The notes beneath the pieces were generated by a model that was not told the origin of the DNA, did not search any database, and worked only from the letters and a program-made list of their open reading frames with translations. Shown here one piece after another: positions 19,871 to 29,656 of a DNA stretch of 64,000 bases. Within the stretch, counting starts at the first letter, position 1; each line of letters opens with the position of its first letter. The DNA comes from Algibacter lectus. GTDB lineage: Bacteria; Bacteroidota; Bacteroidia; Flavobacteriales; Flavobacteriaceae. Both the position numbers and the translations under genes were made by a program. The stretch is taken from the NCBI RefSeq assembly GCF_900112395.1, contig NZ_FOLN01000001.1, positions 186,001 to 250,000 of the forward strand, written 5' to 3'.

Positions 19871-20905
19871 CTATTTATTTTTAGATTTCAATATTATTTT
19901 ATGGCTACTTTCAGGCCTAATACTTTTTAATGATAAAACCTCATACTCCATAGGAGAAGACAAACAAAGCAACCTTAACACATTCTCTATACTTTCGTCA
20001 TGAAACGTTGCCGTAAATCGATAAGATTCCAATACATTATCTTCAATTTGAATTTTCACATTATACCATTTCTCCAACCGCTCTATAACTTTACCCAAAG
20101 AAGTGTCATCAAACACCATGTAACCTTCTTTCCAAGCTACATACTTATTAATATTTAGATCTACAGATTTATATAACTTATTTTCGACACTATTAAACTC
20201 AACAACATCGGTAGGCTTCAATACTGTTAACTCATTACCTCCCTCTACTAAACTTACTTTACCTTCTAGCAAAGCAACAGACATGGACTCGTAATCATTA
20301 TAAGAAGACACATTAAATGATGTTCCATATACTTTTACGTCAGCTTTTTCAGTATTTACTATAAAAGGCTTTTTCTTGTTTTTAGTAACCTCAAAATAAG
20401 CCTCACCGTTAAGAACAACTTTACGATCTTGCATACTATCAAAAGATTCAGGATAACGCAACGTGCTCCCAGAATTAAGCCAAACTAAAGTGCCATCTGG
20501 CAGAACTAATTCTGTACTACTACCGTATTGAGATGTTACTTCTTTAAAAACAATATCTTTAACTTCAGAAAAAACCGTTTCATTATTAAAAAAGCAACTT
20601 ATTGATAGCCCTAACACAAAGAATATGGGTAAAAAAACCACAGCATATTTAAGGTATGATTGCTTGTTTATTTTCCTCTTGATTTTATGAATTTTATTTT
20701 TTGTTTGAGATAAGGCTAACTCTACATCGATAACTTCAGACAACTTCAACTCGTCTTTTTTTTCTAAAGATTGCTTATATTCAATAAATTTCTCTTGATT
20801 TTCAACAGACTCTAAAAACCAAGAGTTTAGCCTTGTTTTATCTAACTCTGATATTGAGTTATCAAAGGTTCTCTTAATTAAATATTGAATTTCTTTCTTA
20901 TCCAC
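19871..20905 (-). CDS. FecR-family anti-sigma factor
   Basis: 344 aa, starting at GTG (20905); no nearby ATG would keep the conserved N-terminus (IQYLIKRTFDNSISELDK). Layout: cytoplasmic sigma-binding segment (1-80), one transmembrane helix (about 84-106, YLKYAVVFLPIFFVLGLSIS), periplasmic FecR domain (about 120-215, SSTELVLPDGTLVWLNSGS) and C-terminal DUF4974/STN-like domain (about 265-335). It should hold the ECF sigma factor inactive until the SusC STN domain signals substrate transport. It lies between the sigma factor and SusC, the standard order for this regulatory cassette. Confidence 0.95.
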   Translation of the reverse strand: MDKKEIQYLIKRTFDNSISELDKTRLNSWFLESVENQEKFIEYKQSLEKKDELKLSEVIDVELALSQTKNKIHKIKRKINKQSYLKYAVVFLPIFFVLGLSISCFFNNETVFSEVKDIVFKEVTSQYGSSTELVLPDGTLVWLNSGSTLRYPESFDSMQDRKVVLNGEAYFEVTKNKKKPFIVNTEKADVKVYGTSFNVSSYNDYESMSVALLEGKVSLVEGGNELTVLKPTDVVEFNSVENKLYKSVDLNINKYVAWKEGYMVFDDTSLGKVIERLEKWYNVKIQIEDNVLESYRFTATFHDESIENVLRLLCLSSPMEYEVLSLKSIRPESSHKIILKSKNK

Positions 20906-21091
20906 GTTTTAGAAAATTGCTCTTAATTACTTACTAGACGAATCCACACAAACAACACCCTACGTTTTATTTAAAAAAAATATATTTTAACTAAAAAACA
21001 AACAATCATTTAACAATAAACCTGCGTTTTTACCAACAAATAACGCAAAAACCAAGACAAAGCACAACAACTAAAACCCCTCTATCAAATT

Positions 21092-21115
21092 AGCTAAAGC
21101 TTAATTTCTTTAGCT
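21092..21115 (-). repeat. Inverted repeat downstream of the sigma gene
   Basis: AGCTAAAG and CTTTAGCT form an 8-bp perfect stem with an 8-nt spacer in the 250-bp gap between the sigma and FecR genes, 41 bp past the sigma stop. No strong U-run follows on the minus strand. It could be a weak terminator or an operator for FecR expression. The rest of the gap is A-rich and shows no gene. Confidence 0.3.
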
Positions 21116-21155
21116 TTAAAAAACTGATTGTTAACAAAAAAAAAAAGAGTTTAAC

Positions 21156-21731
21156 CTAAGCAATGAACAAGCATAAAAAAAGAAAGAAGTAACCATTAAA
21201 ATCTTTACGTAATATCCTTAAAGCTCTTCCAACAAGAGCTTCTACAGCTTTACCAGAAATATTCATTTTATCACCAATTTCTCTATAAGTTAGATTCTCA
21301 AATCGACTATATTGAAAAGCCAATTTGCTTCTTTTTGGCAATAATAGAATAGCTTTAATTAACTTCTCATCAAACTCACGTTTAAGCAAAGTAACATCGG
21401 CTTCGGCAGCTACTCCCGATCGATCGATTTTATCGTAAAGTGCTTTTTCAGATTTTGTTTTTCTAATATAATCAATACACCTATTTCTAACCATAAAAGA
21501 AAGGTAAGATGATAAATTTTTCACATCACCAACAGCAGTTCTATTTGTCCATAATTTAACAAAACAGTCTTGAACAAGACTTTGAGCTTTATCTAAATCA
21601 TAAACATAACTTTTAGCATTTACAACCTGGTTTTTGTAGTGTTTACGGAACAAATAATCAAAAGCGACTTCATTTCCTTTTTGAAGTTCGCAAACTAAAA
21701 ACGCATCCGAATTAAACTCTTTGACTACCAT
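21156..21731 (-). CDS. ECF sigma-70 factor, Bacteroidetes FecI-like family
   Basis: 191 aa from the ATG at 21731; the frame also contains a TTG four codons earlier, but ATG is preferred. Region 2 is visible in FDYLFRKHYKNQVVNAKSY and AQSLVQDCFVKLWTN, and region 4 in LLPKRSKLAFQYSRFENLTY with the helix-turn-helix REIGDKMNISGKAVEALVGR. There is no region 3, as expected for an ECF factor. It should direct transcription of the adjacent SusC/D arm when released by FecR. The last residues (FNGYFFLFLCLFIA) form an unusually hydrophobic tail. It is the only predicted cytoplasmic protein encoded in the window. Confidence 0.95.
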   Translation of the reverse strand: MVVKEFNSDAFLVCELQKGNEVAFDYLFRKHYKNQVVNAKSYVYDLDKAQSLVQDCFVKLWTNRTAVGDVKNLSSYLSFMVRNRCIDYIRKTKSEKALYDKIDRSGVAAEADVTLLKREFDEKLIKAILLLPKRSKLAFQYSRFENLTYREIGDKMNISGKAVEALVGRALRILRKDFNGYFFLFLCLFIA

Positions 21732-21942
21732 TTTGAAATCCAATTAAATTAAACACTCACTTCTACCATACACCCTTACACTTCCGAAAAGCAACTGGGT
21801 TATTTCTATTTTTTTTTTAAATTAAAACTTGAAACTGAAATCATTAGAGAAACAAAACACCTCTTATTAGAATTTTACACCGACGACTCAAATCATAATA
21901 ACTGATAACATCCTAATTAAAAGCATGATCTCAGTAAGACCA

Positions 21943-23568
21943 TTATTTTATAGGTCTTAATGCCGATGTCCGCATTACAAACCATCCATTATCAATATCT
22001 CCATCGCATGCTTCTATTAAAGCGACCTTTAATTCCTCTACTTTTTCTGGATGGCTAGCAATAATGTTATTTCTCTCTTGATAATCATCTGGCAAATAAT
22101 ACAACTGAAAAATATCTTTAGGTGCAAAATATCTAAGTTTCCATCCATCATTTGCTACTATTGATGGTCCCATAAAAGAAGAATAAACCACATAATTATG
22201 CCCCTTAGTTTTCTCACCTAATAATTCTGGCAAGTAAGACTTTCCGTCTTTAGTTTTTGGCAAATCATACCCGACCAAATCCGCCATAGTTGCCATGAAA
22301 TCATAATTAGCAACTAACGCTTCCGATGTTACTCCTTGTTTTATTTTTCCCGGCCATCTTAATATTAATGGCACACGAACACCACCTTCCCAGTTGGTTC
22401 TTTTCACTCCAGCCATACCATCATTACCATCAAAAATATCTCCTCCGAGATCACTATAATATTTGGTGTTAATATCATCAAAAAACTCGCCTGTTTGCAT
22501 ATTCCTAACAGGCTTCAATATTCTCCCTTCTTTAGTATAATAAATTTCATGTCCATTATCTCCACCAAAAACAACCATAGTATTATCATCAATGCCTAAA
22601 TCTTTTAATTCTTGCATTATAATCCCCACATGGTCGTCTAGCATTTTAACCATAGAGGCATACTCCTTTTCTATTTGCGTTAACCTTTCATCATTTACAA
22701 AATCGCTATGAACTTCAGGAATTGAAACAGGCCCGTGTGGTAACTGCGTAGGATGATATAAGAAAAACGGCTTGTCTTTATTTTCTCTAATAAACCCAAG
22801 TATTTTTTCTAAGAAAAGATTTTGAGAATAGGTCTTTTTACCCTCCATATTCCATCGCTCAGCATAAGCCTTTTCGGTTTCTTTCTCTATGGTTTTTCCA
22901 CAATCATTTCTAGTATTCCCTTCTACAGTAACCATTTCACCATTTTCAAAAAGAAAAGGCGGATAAAAACCATGACATCTACCATGATCGAGGTACCCAT
23001 AATAATAATCCCAACCATGCCTCTTCATCTCCTTATCTGTTGCAGAAAAACCCCATTCTAATTTCCCAACTTCTCCAGTAACATAGCCAGCACTTTTCAT
23101 AACTTCTGCTAGAAACACTTCATCTTCTGGAACAGGTCCTCTTTGTTCTTCTAGCTTTTGCTCAATTTCCTCTAAAGTAAACTCCCCTGTTAATATTCTT
23201 TTATACGTTCCTGCAGCGGTAATCTTCCATTTACCTTTATGCGCATCATGATATCCACTTATTAAACTAGCTCTTGCTGGCGCACAAAACATACTACCAT
23301 ACGCATTTTCAAAACGCATACCCTCATGAGCCAACTTATCGATATTTGGAGTTTTAATAATTTCCTGACCTTCTACTGAAAGTAATCCACGCCCTAAATC
23401 ATCGGCATAAATAAAGATCACGTTAGGCTTTTTAGAAATCGAACTATCCTTTTTACTTTTCTGAGCACCACTTAAACAACCATTAAATAATACAGCTATT
23501 ATAATAAAAAAGAACACTCTTTTAAAAACTATTATTTTATTAATAAAACGGCTAACACTTGACTTCAT
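21943..23568 (-). CDS. S1 sulfatase, lipoprotein
   Basis: 541 aa with a lipobox (VLFNGC, C31). Core motifs: NVIFIYADDLGRG (metal-binding Asp pair), FGly site FCAPARASL with C95 as the residue to be converted, VGKLEWG, and VVFGGDNGHE with the Asp-Asn metal ligands. CxPxR identifies a formylglycine sulfatase that needs an anaerobic sulfatase-maturating enzyme or equivalent encoded elsewhere. VGKLEWG replaces the more usual GKWHLG, so the active-site His is absent at that position, which may mark a distinct subfamily. It lies 211 bp upstream of the sigma gene on the same strand and diverges from the central operon. Confidence 0.93.
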   Translation of the reverse strand: MKSSVSRFINKIIVFKRVFFFIIIAVLFNGCLSGAQKSKKDSSISKKPNVIFIYADDLGRGLLSVEGQEIIKTPNIDKLAHEGMRFENAYGSMFCAPARASLISGYHDAHKGKWKITAAGTYKRILTGEFTLEEIEQKLEEQRGPVPEDEVFLAEVMKSAGYVTGEVGKLEWGFSATDKEMKRHGWDYYYGYLDHGRCHGFYPPFLFENGEMVTVEGNTRNDCGKTIEKETEKAYAERWNMEGKKTYSQNLFLEKILGFIRENKDKPFFLYHPTQLPHGPVSIPEVHSDFVNDERLTQIEKEYASMVKMLDDHVGIIMQELKDLGIDDNTMVVFGGDNGHEIYYTKEGRILKPVRNMQTGEFFDDINTKYYSDLGGDIFDGNDGMAGVKRTNWEGGVRVPLILRWPGKIKQGVTSEALVANYDFMATMADLVGYDLPKTKDGKSYLPELLGEKTKGHNYVVYSSFMGPSIVANDGWKLRYFAPKDIFQLYYLPDDYQERNNIIASHPEKVEELKVALIEACDGDIDNGWFVMRTSALRPIK

Positions 23569-23930
23569 AACTAATTTTAATTAAGACAGATTCTAAAGTA
23601 AATAACATAACTATTAAATCTTATTTTAATTTAATTAAAAAGAAAAAATAGCCCTTATAAATATTTACTGCGTTAAAGATATTAAAATAACTTTAATATA
23701 TCATTACTTAATTTTGGTGAGCGAAACAAAATAAGCTTATTTATTAAAAACCTAACAAATAAAACACAAATTTACCCCGCATATAATAGCGATATAACAA
23801 TAAATATTATTTATTTTTACACATGCAACAAAAAACAAACACTTTTAAATACTTTATTAAAAAGTAATTTTTTTTTATAAATTTATCGTTTAAGAGTCTT
23901 TTTATTTCAGTTTAAACACGTAGCAAACAC
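23569..23930. other. Divergent intergenic control region
   Basis: This 362-bp very AT-rich gap separates the leftward sulfatase from the rightward eleven-gene operon, so it must hold both promoters. I found no perfect TTTG/TAnnTTTG pair. A perfect 14-bp palindrome, AAATAAGCTTATTT, lies at 23729-23742 near the middle and could be an operator. No small gene was recognised. Confidence 0.5.
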
Positions 23931-25487
23931 ATGAAGCCCTCATCCCCTTTACTAAAGCACCTCCTTTTAATTCTATTGTTCACTTTTATCACTTCTTGCA
24001 AAACAGAACAAAAAAACGTTACCGCTTCCAAACCTAATATACTATTCATCCCCGTAGACGATTTACGACCAGAATTAGGTTGCTATGGAAATACGCTTAT
24101 AAAAACCCCAAACATAGACGCACTAGCCAAAGCAGGCGTTATTTTTTCCAGAACATACTGCCAACAAGCGGTTTGCAATCCTTCTAGAGCTAGTTTACTA
24201 ACAGGCTTACGACCAGACTCCATTCAAGTTTGGGATCTAGCAACAAAACTTAGAAGCAACTTACCCGATGTTGTGACGTTACCTCAATATTTTAAACAAA
24301 ATGGCTATACTACTATAGGTATAGGGAAAACATTCCATAACGACATTCCAGATTACTTATCTTGGACAGAAAGACTACATCTTAAAGGTTTCCCTTATGA
24401 CCCCGATGCCGTTTATGCCGACCAATTAAACTTAGAACTACTAGAAAACAAAAAACAACAAATAATAGCGCAAGGAAAAAACAGAATCGACCCTTTAGGC
24501 GTATGGTACTTAAAAGCGAACGCTACAGAAAGCCCAGACGTTAATGACGACGCCTATTATGATGGCGCCCAAACTACCTACGCGATAAACAGGTTACAAA
24601 GACTTGCAACCACAAAAGAACCTTTCTTTCTATCTGTAGGCTACTACAAACCACACTTACCTTTTAATGCTCCAAAAAAATATTGGGATTTATACAATAG
24701 AGATTCTATTCCATTAGCAACCAACCAATACCCACCTAAAAACAGTCCTGATTTTACAGTACACGGCGATCAAGAATTAAGAAATTATGATGATAGCCAC
24801 GATTTGCCATTATCTTCGGAAAAACCTTGGAGCGAAGACAAACAAAGAAAAATAAAACACGGGTATTACGCTAGCGTTTCCTATACAGATGCTCAAATTG
24901 GAAAATTAATAGACGAGCTTAAACGCCTAAATCTTTTTGACAATACTATTATTGTACTTTGGGGTGATCACGGTTATAAATTAGGTGAACATAATAGTTG
25001 GAGCAAAATGTCTAATTATGATATAGATGCTCACGTCCCTATGATTATGAGTGGCGCTAAAGTAAAAGCGAAAGGAACAAAAACCAACGCCTTAACAGAA
25101 CTTGTAGACATCTACCCATCACTTTGCGAAATGGCAGGTTTACCTATACCAAATCATTTACAAGGAAAAAGCTTTGTACCCTTATTAGAAAACCCAGAAA
25201 CGGAATGGAAAGAAGCTGCTTACAGCCAATATTTACTTGGAAGATTTGGTACTGCTGAAACCAGAAAAAAAGAACGTATGGGCTATTCGGTTAGAACAGA
25301 TAAATTCCGATATATAGAATGGTACGATTGGGATAAAGAATTAAAAAAACGAGGAGACTTCATAACTAGCGAACTTTTTAATCACGACACAGACCCTCAA
25401 GAAAACACTAACATAGCCCAAAATCAGAATAATGAAAACACAATAAAAGCACTTTCAAACTTATTAAATAAAAATTTCAAACATTAA
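23931..25487 (+). CDS. S1 sulfatase, iduronate-2-sulfatase-like, lipoprotein
   Basis: 518 aa. Signal peptide with lipobox FITSC (C23). FIPVDDLRPELGCYG is the N-terminal hallmark of the iduronate-2-sulfatase-like group, followed by the FGly motif VCNPSRASLLTG (C82). GIGKTFH replaces the usual GKWH, also as in iduronate-2-sulfatases, and the second metal site is WGDHGYKLGEHNSW. In algal-polysaccharide loci this group often removes 2-O-sulfate from sugars other than iduronate, so the mammalian name should not be taken literally. It is the first gene of the central plus-strand operon, with 91 bp to the next start. Confidence 0.93.
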   Translation: MKPSSPLLKHLLLILLFTFITSCKTEQKNVTASKPNILFIPVDDLRPELGCYGNTLIKTPNIDALAKAGVIFSRTYCQQAVCNPSRASLLTGLRPDSIQVWDLATKLRSNLPDVVTLPQYFKQNGYTTIGIGKTFHNDIPDYLSWTERLHLKGFPYDPDAVYADQLNLELLENKKQQIIAQGKNRIDPLGVWYLKANATESPDVNDDAYYDGAQTTYAINRLQRLATTKEPFFLSVGYYKPHLPFNAPKKYWDLYNRDSIPLATNQYPPKNSPDFTVHGDQELRNYDDSHDLPLSSEKPWSEDKQRKIKHGYYASVSYTDAQIGKLIDELKRLNLFDNTIIVLWGDHGYKLGEHNSWSKMSNYDIDAHVPMIMSGAKVKAKGTKTNALTELVDIYPSLCEMAGLPIPNHLQGKSFVPLLENPETEWKEAAYSQYLLGRFGTAETRKKERMGYSVRTDKFRYIEWYDWDKELKKRGDFITSELFNHDTDPQENTNIAQNQNNENTIKALSNLLNKNFKH

Positions 25488-25578
25488 ATCATACGAATGC
25501 TTTTCCCACACCACATAGGGTAACACGTATTCATAATCGTCTTAACATATAACACCTAGTTAATTGAAAATTTCTCAT

Positions 25579-27033
25579 ATGCAATCACTTCAGTCATTTA
25601 AAAAAGCAGCCCTATTTATAGCTGTCGCGTTATTTCACCTTAACACATCGGCGCAAACCGATAAAAAACCAAATGTTGTTTTCTTTCTTGTAGACGATTT
25701 AGGTTGGATGGACATTGGCGCCAACGGTAGTTCGTTTTACGAAACTCCCAACATCGATCAATTAGCTAAAGAAGGCGTTCGTTTTACACAAGCCTATGTA
25801 GCATCCCCTATTTGCTCTCCTGCAAGAGCTTCTATTTTAACCGGAAAAAACCCAGCAAGAATCAATTTAACACAATGGATTGGCGGCCCAGGAAACCCCG
25901 ATTACGAGAAAAACTTAGCACTTGAAGAAGTCCTCTTTCCAGAAGTATTACAAGAAGCCGGATACAAAACCATATTCTTAGGAAAATGGCATTTAAACGA
26001 CGTTGCTGGCGAAGAAAAATTCTGGCCTAACAAACAAGGTTTTGATATTAATATCGCAGGGCATTTTAGAGGTGGACTTTATATAAAAAACAAATATTTC
26101 TCTCCTTGGAATATTCCAAATTTAGAAAATGGTCCTGATAACGAATACATGACGGATCGCCTAGCAGATGAAGCAACCAACTTTATTGACAAAAACGATA
26201 AAAACCCTTTTTTAATGTATTTCTCCTTTTACTCGGTCCACGCACCATTTGCAGCCCCTACCGATAGAATTGAAAAATACAACAAAAAGAAAGCCCAATT
26301 AGGCTTAACTGATGAAGATCGATTTGCAGTAGAAACCCAAGGCAACAAACCATTTACCTATAGAACAAAACAAGACCACCCAACCTATGCTGCTATGGTA
26401 GAATCTATGGATATGGCTGTTGGGAAAGTTTTAAATAAAATTAAAGAAAAAAAATTATCAGATAATACTATTGTTGTGTTTTTTGCCGACAATGGTGGGC
26501 TATCCACTTCGGAAGGCACTCCAACTTCTAATGCGCCATTAAGAGCGGGAAAAGGTTGGTTATACGAAGGAGGAATTAGAGAACCTGCTATTATTAAATG
26601 GCCAGGTGTTACACAACCTGGAACCGTTTCGGATGCTGTAATTACAAGTATGGATTTCTACCCAACAATTCTTGAAATGACAGGACAACCTTTACGCCCA
26701 GATTTACATGTTGACGGAAAAAGCCTTGTACCACTTCTTAAAAATCAATCTAAAAAAACACACGATGTTATGTACTTTCATTACCCACACCGCTCCAACC
26801 AAAAAGGAGGACCAAGCAGTGCAATTCGTGATGGCGATTACAAACTAATCCTTTTTCTGAATAAAAATAAATTCGAATTATACAACATCAAAAATGATAT
26901 TGGTGAACGCCATAATTTAGCTTCGGAATTACCAGAAATAACAAATCACTTATATAAAAAACTATATGATTGGTGGGATGAAGTTGACGCTAGATTCCCT
27001 AAAGAATTTGTAAAACAAGCCCCTATAAACTAA
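25579..27033 (+). CDS. S1 sulfatase, secreted
   Basis: 484 aa from the ATG at 25579; an upstream TTG at 25564 is in frame but less likely. The signal peptide ends near LNTSAQ. Motifs: NVVFFLVDDLGWMDIG, FGly site ICSPARASILTGK (C79), LGKWHL, FADNGG and the substrate-side region GKGWLYEGGIREPAIIKWPG. This is the GWxD-type arylsulfatase group that includes many exo-acting algal polysaccharide sulfatases. Length and all catalytic motifs are normal. It ends 27 bp before the triple-esterase gene. The position of the sulfate it removes cannot be predicted here. Confidence 0.93.
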   Translation: MQSLQSFKKAALFIAVALFHLNTSAQTDKKPNVVFFLVDDLGWMDIGANGSSFYETPNIDQLAKEGVRFTQAYVASPICSPARASILTGKNPARINLTQWIGGPGNPDYEKNLALEEVLFPEVLQEAGYKTIFLGKWHLNDVAGEEKFWPNKQGFDINIAGHFRGGLYIKNKYFSPWNIPNLENGPDNEYMTDRLADEATNFIDKNDKNPFLMYFSFYSVHAPFAAPTDRIEKYNKKKAQLGLTDEDRFAVETQGNKPFTYRTKQDHPTYAAMVESMDMAVGKVLNKIKEKKLSDNTIVVFFADNGGLSTSEGTPTSNAPLRAGKGWLYEGGIREPAIIKWPGVTQPGTVSDAVITSMDFYPTILEMTGQPLRPDLHVDGKSLVPLLKNQSKKTHDVMYFHYPHRSNQKGGPSSAIRDGDYKLILFLNKNKFELYNIKNDIGERHNLASELPEITNHLYKKLYDWWDEVDARFPKEFVKQAPIN

Positions 27034-27060
27034 AACATCAATTAACAGAGAACGCCCAAC

Positions 27061-29631
27061 ATGAAACACATTAAGTTCGCATTTATCATATTCTTTGCAT
27101 TATCAATATCCTTTGCTAATGCTCAAAAAAAAGAGAAAATAAAAATTGCCTGCATTGGCAATAGTATCACATTTGGATACGGTATTAAAGACAGAATAAA
27201 AAATGCCTACCCAGCTCAGCTCGAGCGCATGCTTGGCGACAATTATGAAGTTAAAAATTTTGGCATCAGTGGGCGTACTTTATTATCTAAAGGAAATGCG
27301 CCTTACATAGAAACCGGAGCCTACAAACAAGCTTTAGCATACAACCCCAATATTGTAATAATTAAACTAGGAACGAATGATAGTAAAGCATTTAACTGGG
27401 TTTATAAAGATGAGTTTACTAACGATTATTTAAAGTTAATTAAATCGTTCCAAAACTTAGAATCTAAACCAAATATCTACTTAAGTCTAGCGGCACCAGT
27501 TTATAAAAGAGGTAGAAAAATTAGCGCAGATATTGTTGAAAAAGAGGTAAACCCTAAAATTAGAGCTATTGCGAAAAGTCAGAACTTAAATATAATTGAC
27601 GTATTCACACCAATGTTAGACAAAGGTGCTTTATTCCCAGACGCTATCCACCCTAATGGTGAAGGTGCAGGTGAATTAGCAAAACTTATTTACAAAGCGC
27701 TTACAGGAAAAGAACCTGTTTTAGTTGACCAAAATTTCCCTGGAAAAAAAGAAGCATGGAAAGGCTTTACAAAATACACTTTTAAATTCAATAAAAAAGA
27801 AGCTTTTGTAATAGAACCTAAAAAAGCATTACCAGGTAAACCATGGGTATGGCGAGCACGCTTTCCGTGGTGGCACTCAGAAATGGATGTCATTCTACTT
27901 TCTGAAGGATATCATATTGCATACATAAATACCGACAACCAATTTGGTAGCCCAAAAGCTGTAAGAGCTTGGGATAGTTTTTATAAATACTTAATTAGAT
28001 CTCACGATTTTAGTAAAAAAGTAGCCTTAGAAGGTGTTAGCCGTGGCGGTTTATTTGTATACAACTGGGCTAAAAAACACCCAGAACTTGTAAGCTGTAT
28101 TTATACAGAAGCACCTGTTTGCGATTTCACAAGTTGGCCAGGTGGATTTGGAACCGGTATTGGTTCTGATAAAAACTGGAAAATTTTAAAAGAAGAATAC
28201 GGTTTTAAATCTGATGCCGAAGCTAAGAACTACGCAAACAACCCTATTGATAATCTTGAAGCCTTAGCAAAAGCTAAAGTTCCTGTGATGCACATGATTA
28301 GTTTAACAGATTCTGTTGTACCGCCAAAAGAGAACACATTCCCTTTAATAAAGAAATACTTAGAACTTGGAGGTATTGCAACGGTAGTCACTTGTACCGA
28401 AGGAAAACAAACGCTGCACGGACACCACTTCCCTATAGAAACTCCACAAGTTGGTGCCGATTTTATAAAATACCACACAAAAAAAGAGACCACTTTATTA
28501 GACTCAAAAACCTATCACAAATTAAGAGCAGGATTACAAAACAGTAAAATCAAATTTGAAAGAGAAAAAATAGGTCGAGTTGCTTTTTTAGGAGGCTCTA
28601 TTACTTATAATGGCGGTTGGAGAGATAGCATTACAAACTACCTAAAAAACAAGTTCCCGGAAACTAAATTTGAATTTATAGCGGCTGGGATTCCTTCAAC
28701 AGGAAGTACGCCTGCTGCATTTAGAATGGAACGTGATTTATTAAAAAACGGTCCCGTCGATCTTCTTTTTGAAGAAGCTGCGGTAAACGATGGAACTAAT
28801 GGCAGAACAAACGACGAGCAATTACGAGCTATGGAAGGTATTGTACGTCATGCACGCTACCTAAACCCTGCTACCGATATTGTCATCATGCATTTTGTAG
28901 ATCCCGGAAAAATAAAATCGTACAGCAAAGGCATCATTCCAACAGTAATACAAAATCATGAAAAAGTTGCAAAGCATTACAATATTCCAACCATTAATCT
29001 TGCAAAAGAAGTAACAGACAGGATAGATGCAGGCGAGTTTAGCTGGGCAAAAGATTTCAAAAACCTACACCCGTCACCATTTGGACAAGGTATTTATGCA
29101 CACTCTATGTTAACCTTACTAGAGAACGCATGGGTTAGACCCGTAGCTGAAGATGATAAAATTGGTAGCTACCCATTACCAGCACCTTTAGATCCATTAA
29201 ATTACGATAAAGGTATTTTAGTAGATATCAATACCGCTAAACTAAGTGGCGATTGGAAAATTAACCAAAACTGGGAACCTACAGATGGTAAAGGCACTAG
29301 ACCAAACTATACCAAGGCACCTATGCTTATTGCTAAAAAAATTAATGACGGCAAAGCGACCTTTTCATTTACAGGAAACACCGTTGGAATAGCAGTTGCT
29401 GCAGGACCAGATTCTGGAACAATAACTTACCGTATTGATGGTGGCGATTGGAAAGATTTAGACCTACTTACCAACTGGAGCAGAAGCCTTCATTTACCTT
29501 GGTTTTTCACCCTAGCTACTGGTTTAGAAAACACCAAACACAAATTACAGATTAAAATAACAGAAAACATAGACCCGTCTAAAAGAAAAGGAAACGCTTG
29601 CAGAATACGCTATTTCTACGTTAACCAATAA
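27061..29631 (+). CDS. Triple-esterase fusion: SGNH - alpha/beta hydrolase - SGNH
   Basis: 856 aa with a signal peptide (cleaved near ANAQ, residue 22). Domain 1 (about 27-215) is an SGNH/GDSL esterase: IACIGNSITFG (S35), LGTND, and DAIHPNG (D194, H197). Domain 2 (about 235-475) is an alpha/beta hydrolase with nucleophile elbow GVSRGG (S327), LTDSVVPP and GHHFP for the acid and His. Domain 3 (about 500-690) is a second SGNH domain: FLGGSIT (S513), AVNDGT and KNLHPSPFGQ (H670); the Asp usually close to this His is Asn here. A C-terminal beta-sandwich (about 700-856) resembles a carbohydrate-binding module. It probably strips acyl groups such as acetate from the glycan at several positions. Acyl specificity is unknown. 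Confidence 0.85.
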   Translation: MKHIKFAFIIFFALSISFANAQKKEKIKIACIGNSITFGYGIKDRIKNAYPAQLERMLGDNYEVKNFGISGRTLLSKGNAPYIETGAYKQALAYNPNIVIIKLGTNDSKAFNWVYKDEFTNDYLKLIKSFQNLESKPNIYLSLAAPVYKRGRKISADIVEKEVNPKIRAIAKSQNLNIIDVFTPMLDKGALFPDAIHPNGEGAGELAKLIYKALTGKEPVLVDQNFPGKKEAWKGFTKYTFKFNKKEAFVIEPKKALPGKPWVWRARFPWWHSEMDVILLSEGYHIAYINTDNQFGSPKAVRAWDSFYKYLIRSHDFSKKVALEGVSRGGLFVYNWAKKHPELVSCIYTEAPVCDFTSWPGGFGTGIGSDKNWKILKEEYGFKSDAEAKNYANNPIDNLEALAKAKVPVMHMISLTDSVVPPKENTFPLIKKYLELGGIATVVTCTEGKQTLHGHHFPIETPQVGADFIKYHTKKETTLLDSKTYHKLRAGLQNSKIKFEREKIGRVAFLGGSITYNGGWRDSITNYLKNKFPETKFEFIAAGIPSTGSTPAAFRMERDLLKNGPVDLLFEEAAVNDGTNGRTNDEQLRAMEGIVRHARYLNPATDIVIMHFVDPGKIKSYSKGIIPTVIQNHEKVAKHYNIPTINLAKEVTDRIDAGEFSWAKDFKNLHPSPFGQGIYAHSMLTLLENAWVRPVAEDDKIGSYPLPAPLDPLNYDKGILVDINTAKLSGDWKINQNWEPTDGKGTRPNYTKAPMLIAKKINDGKATFSFTGNTVGIAVAAGPDSGTITYRIDGGDWKDLDLLTNWSRSLHLPWFFTLATGLENTKHKLQIKITENIDPSKRKGNACRIRYFYVNQ

Positions 29632-29656
29632 CACTTTATAATTACAAAATTTCATT

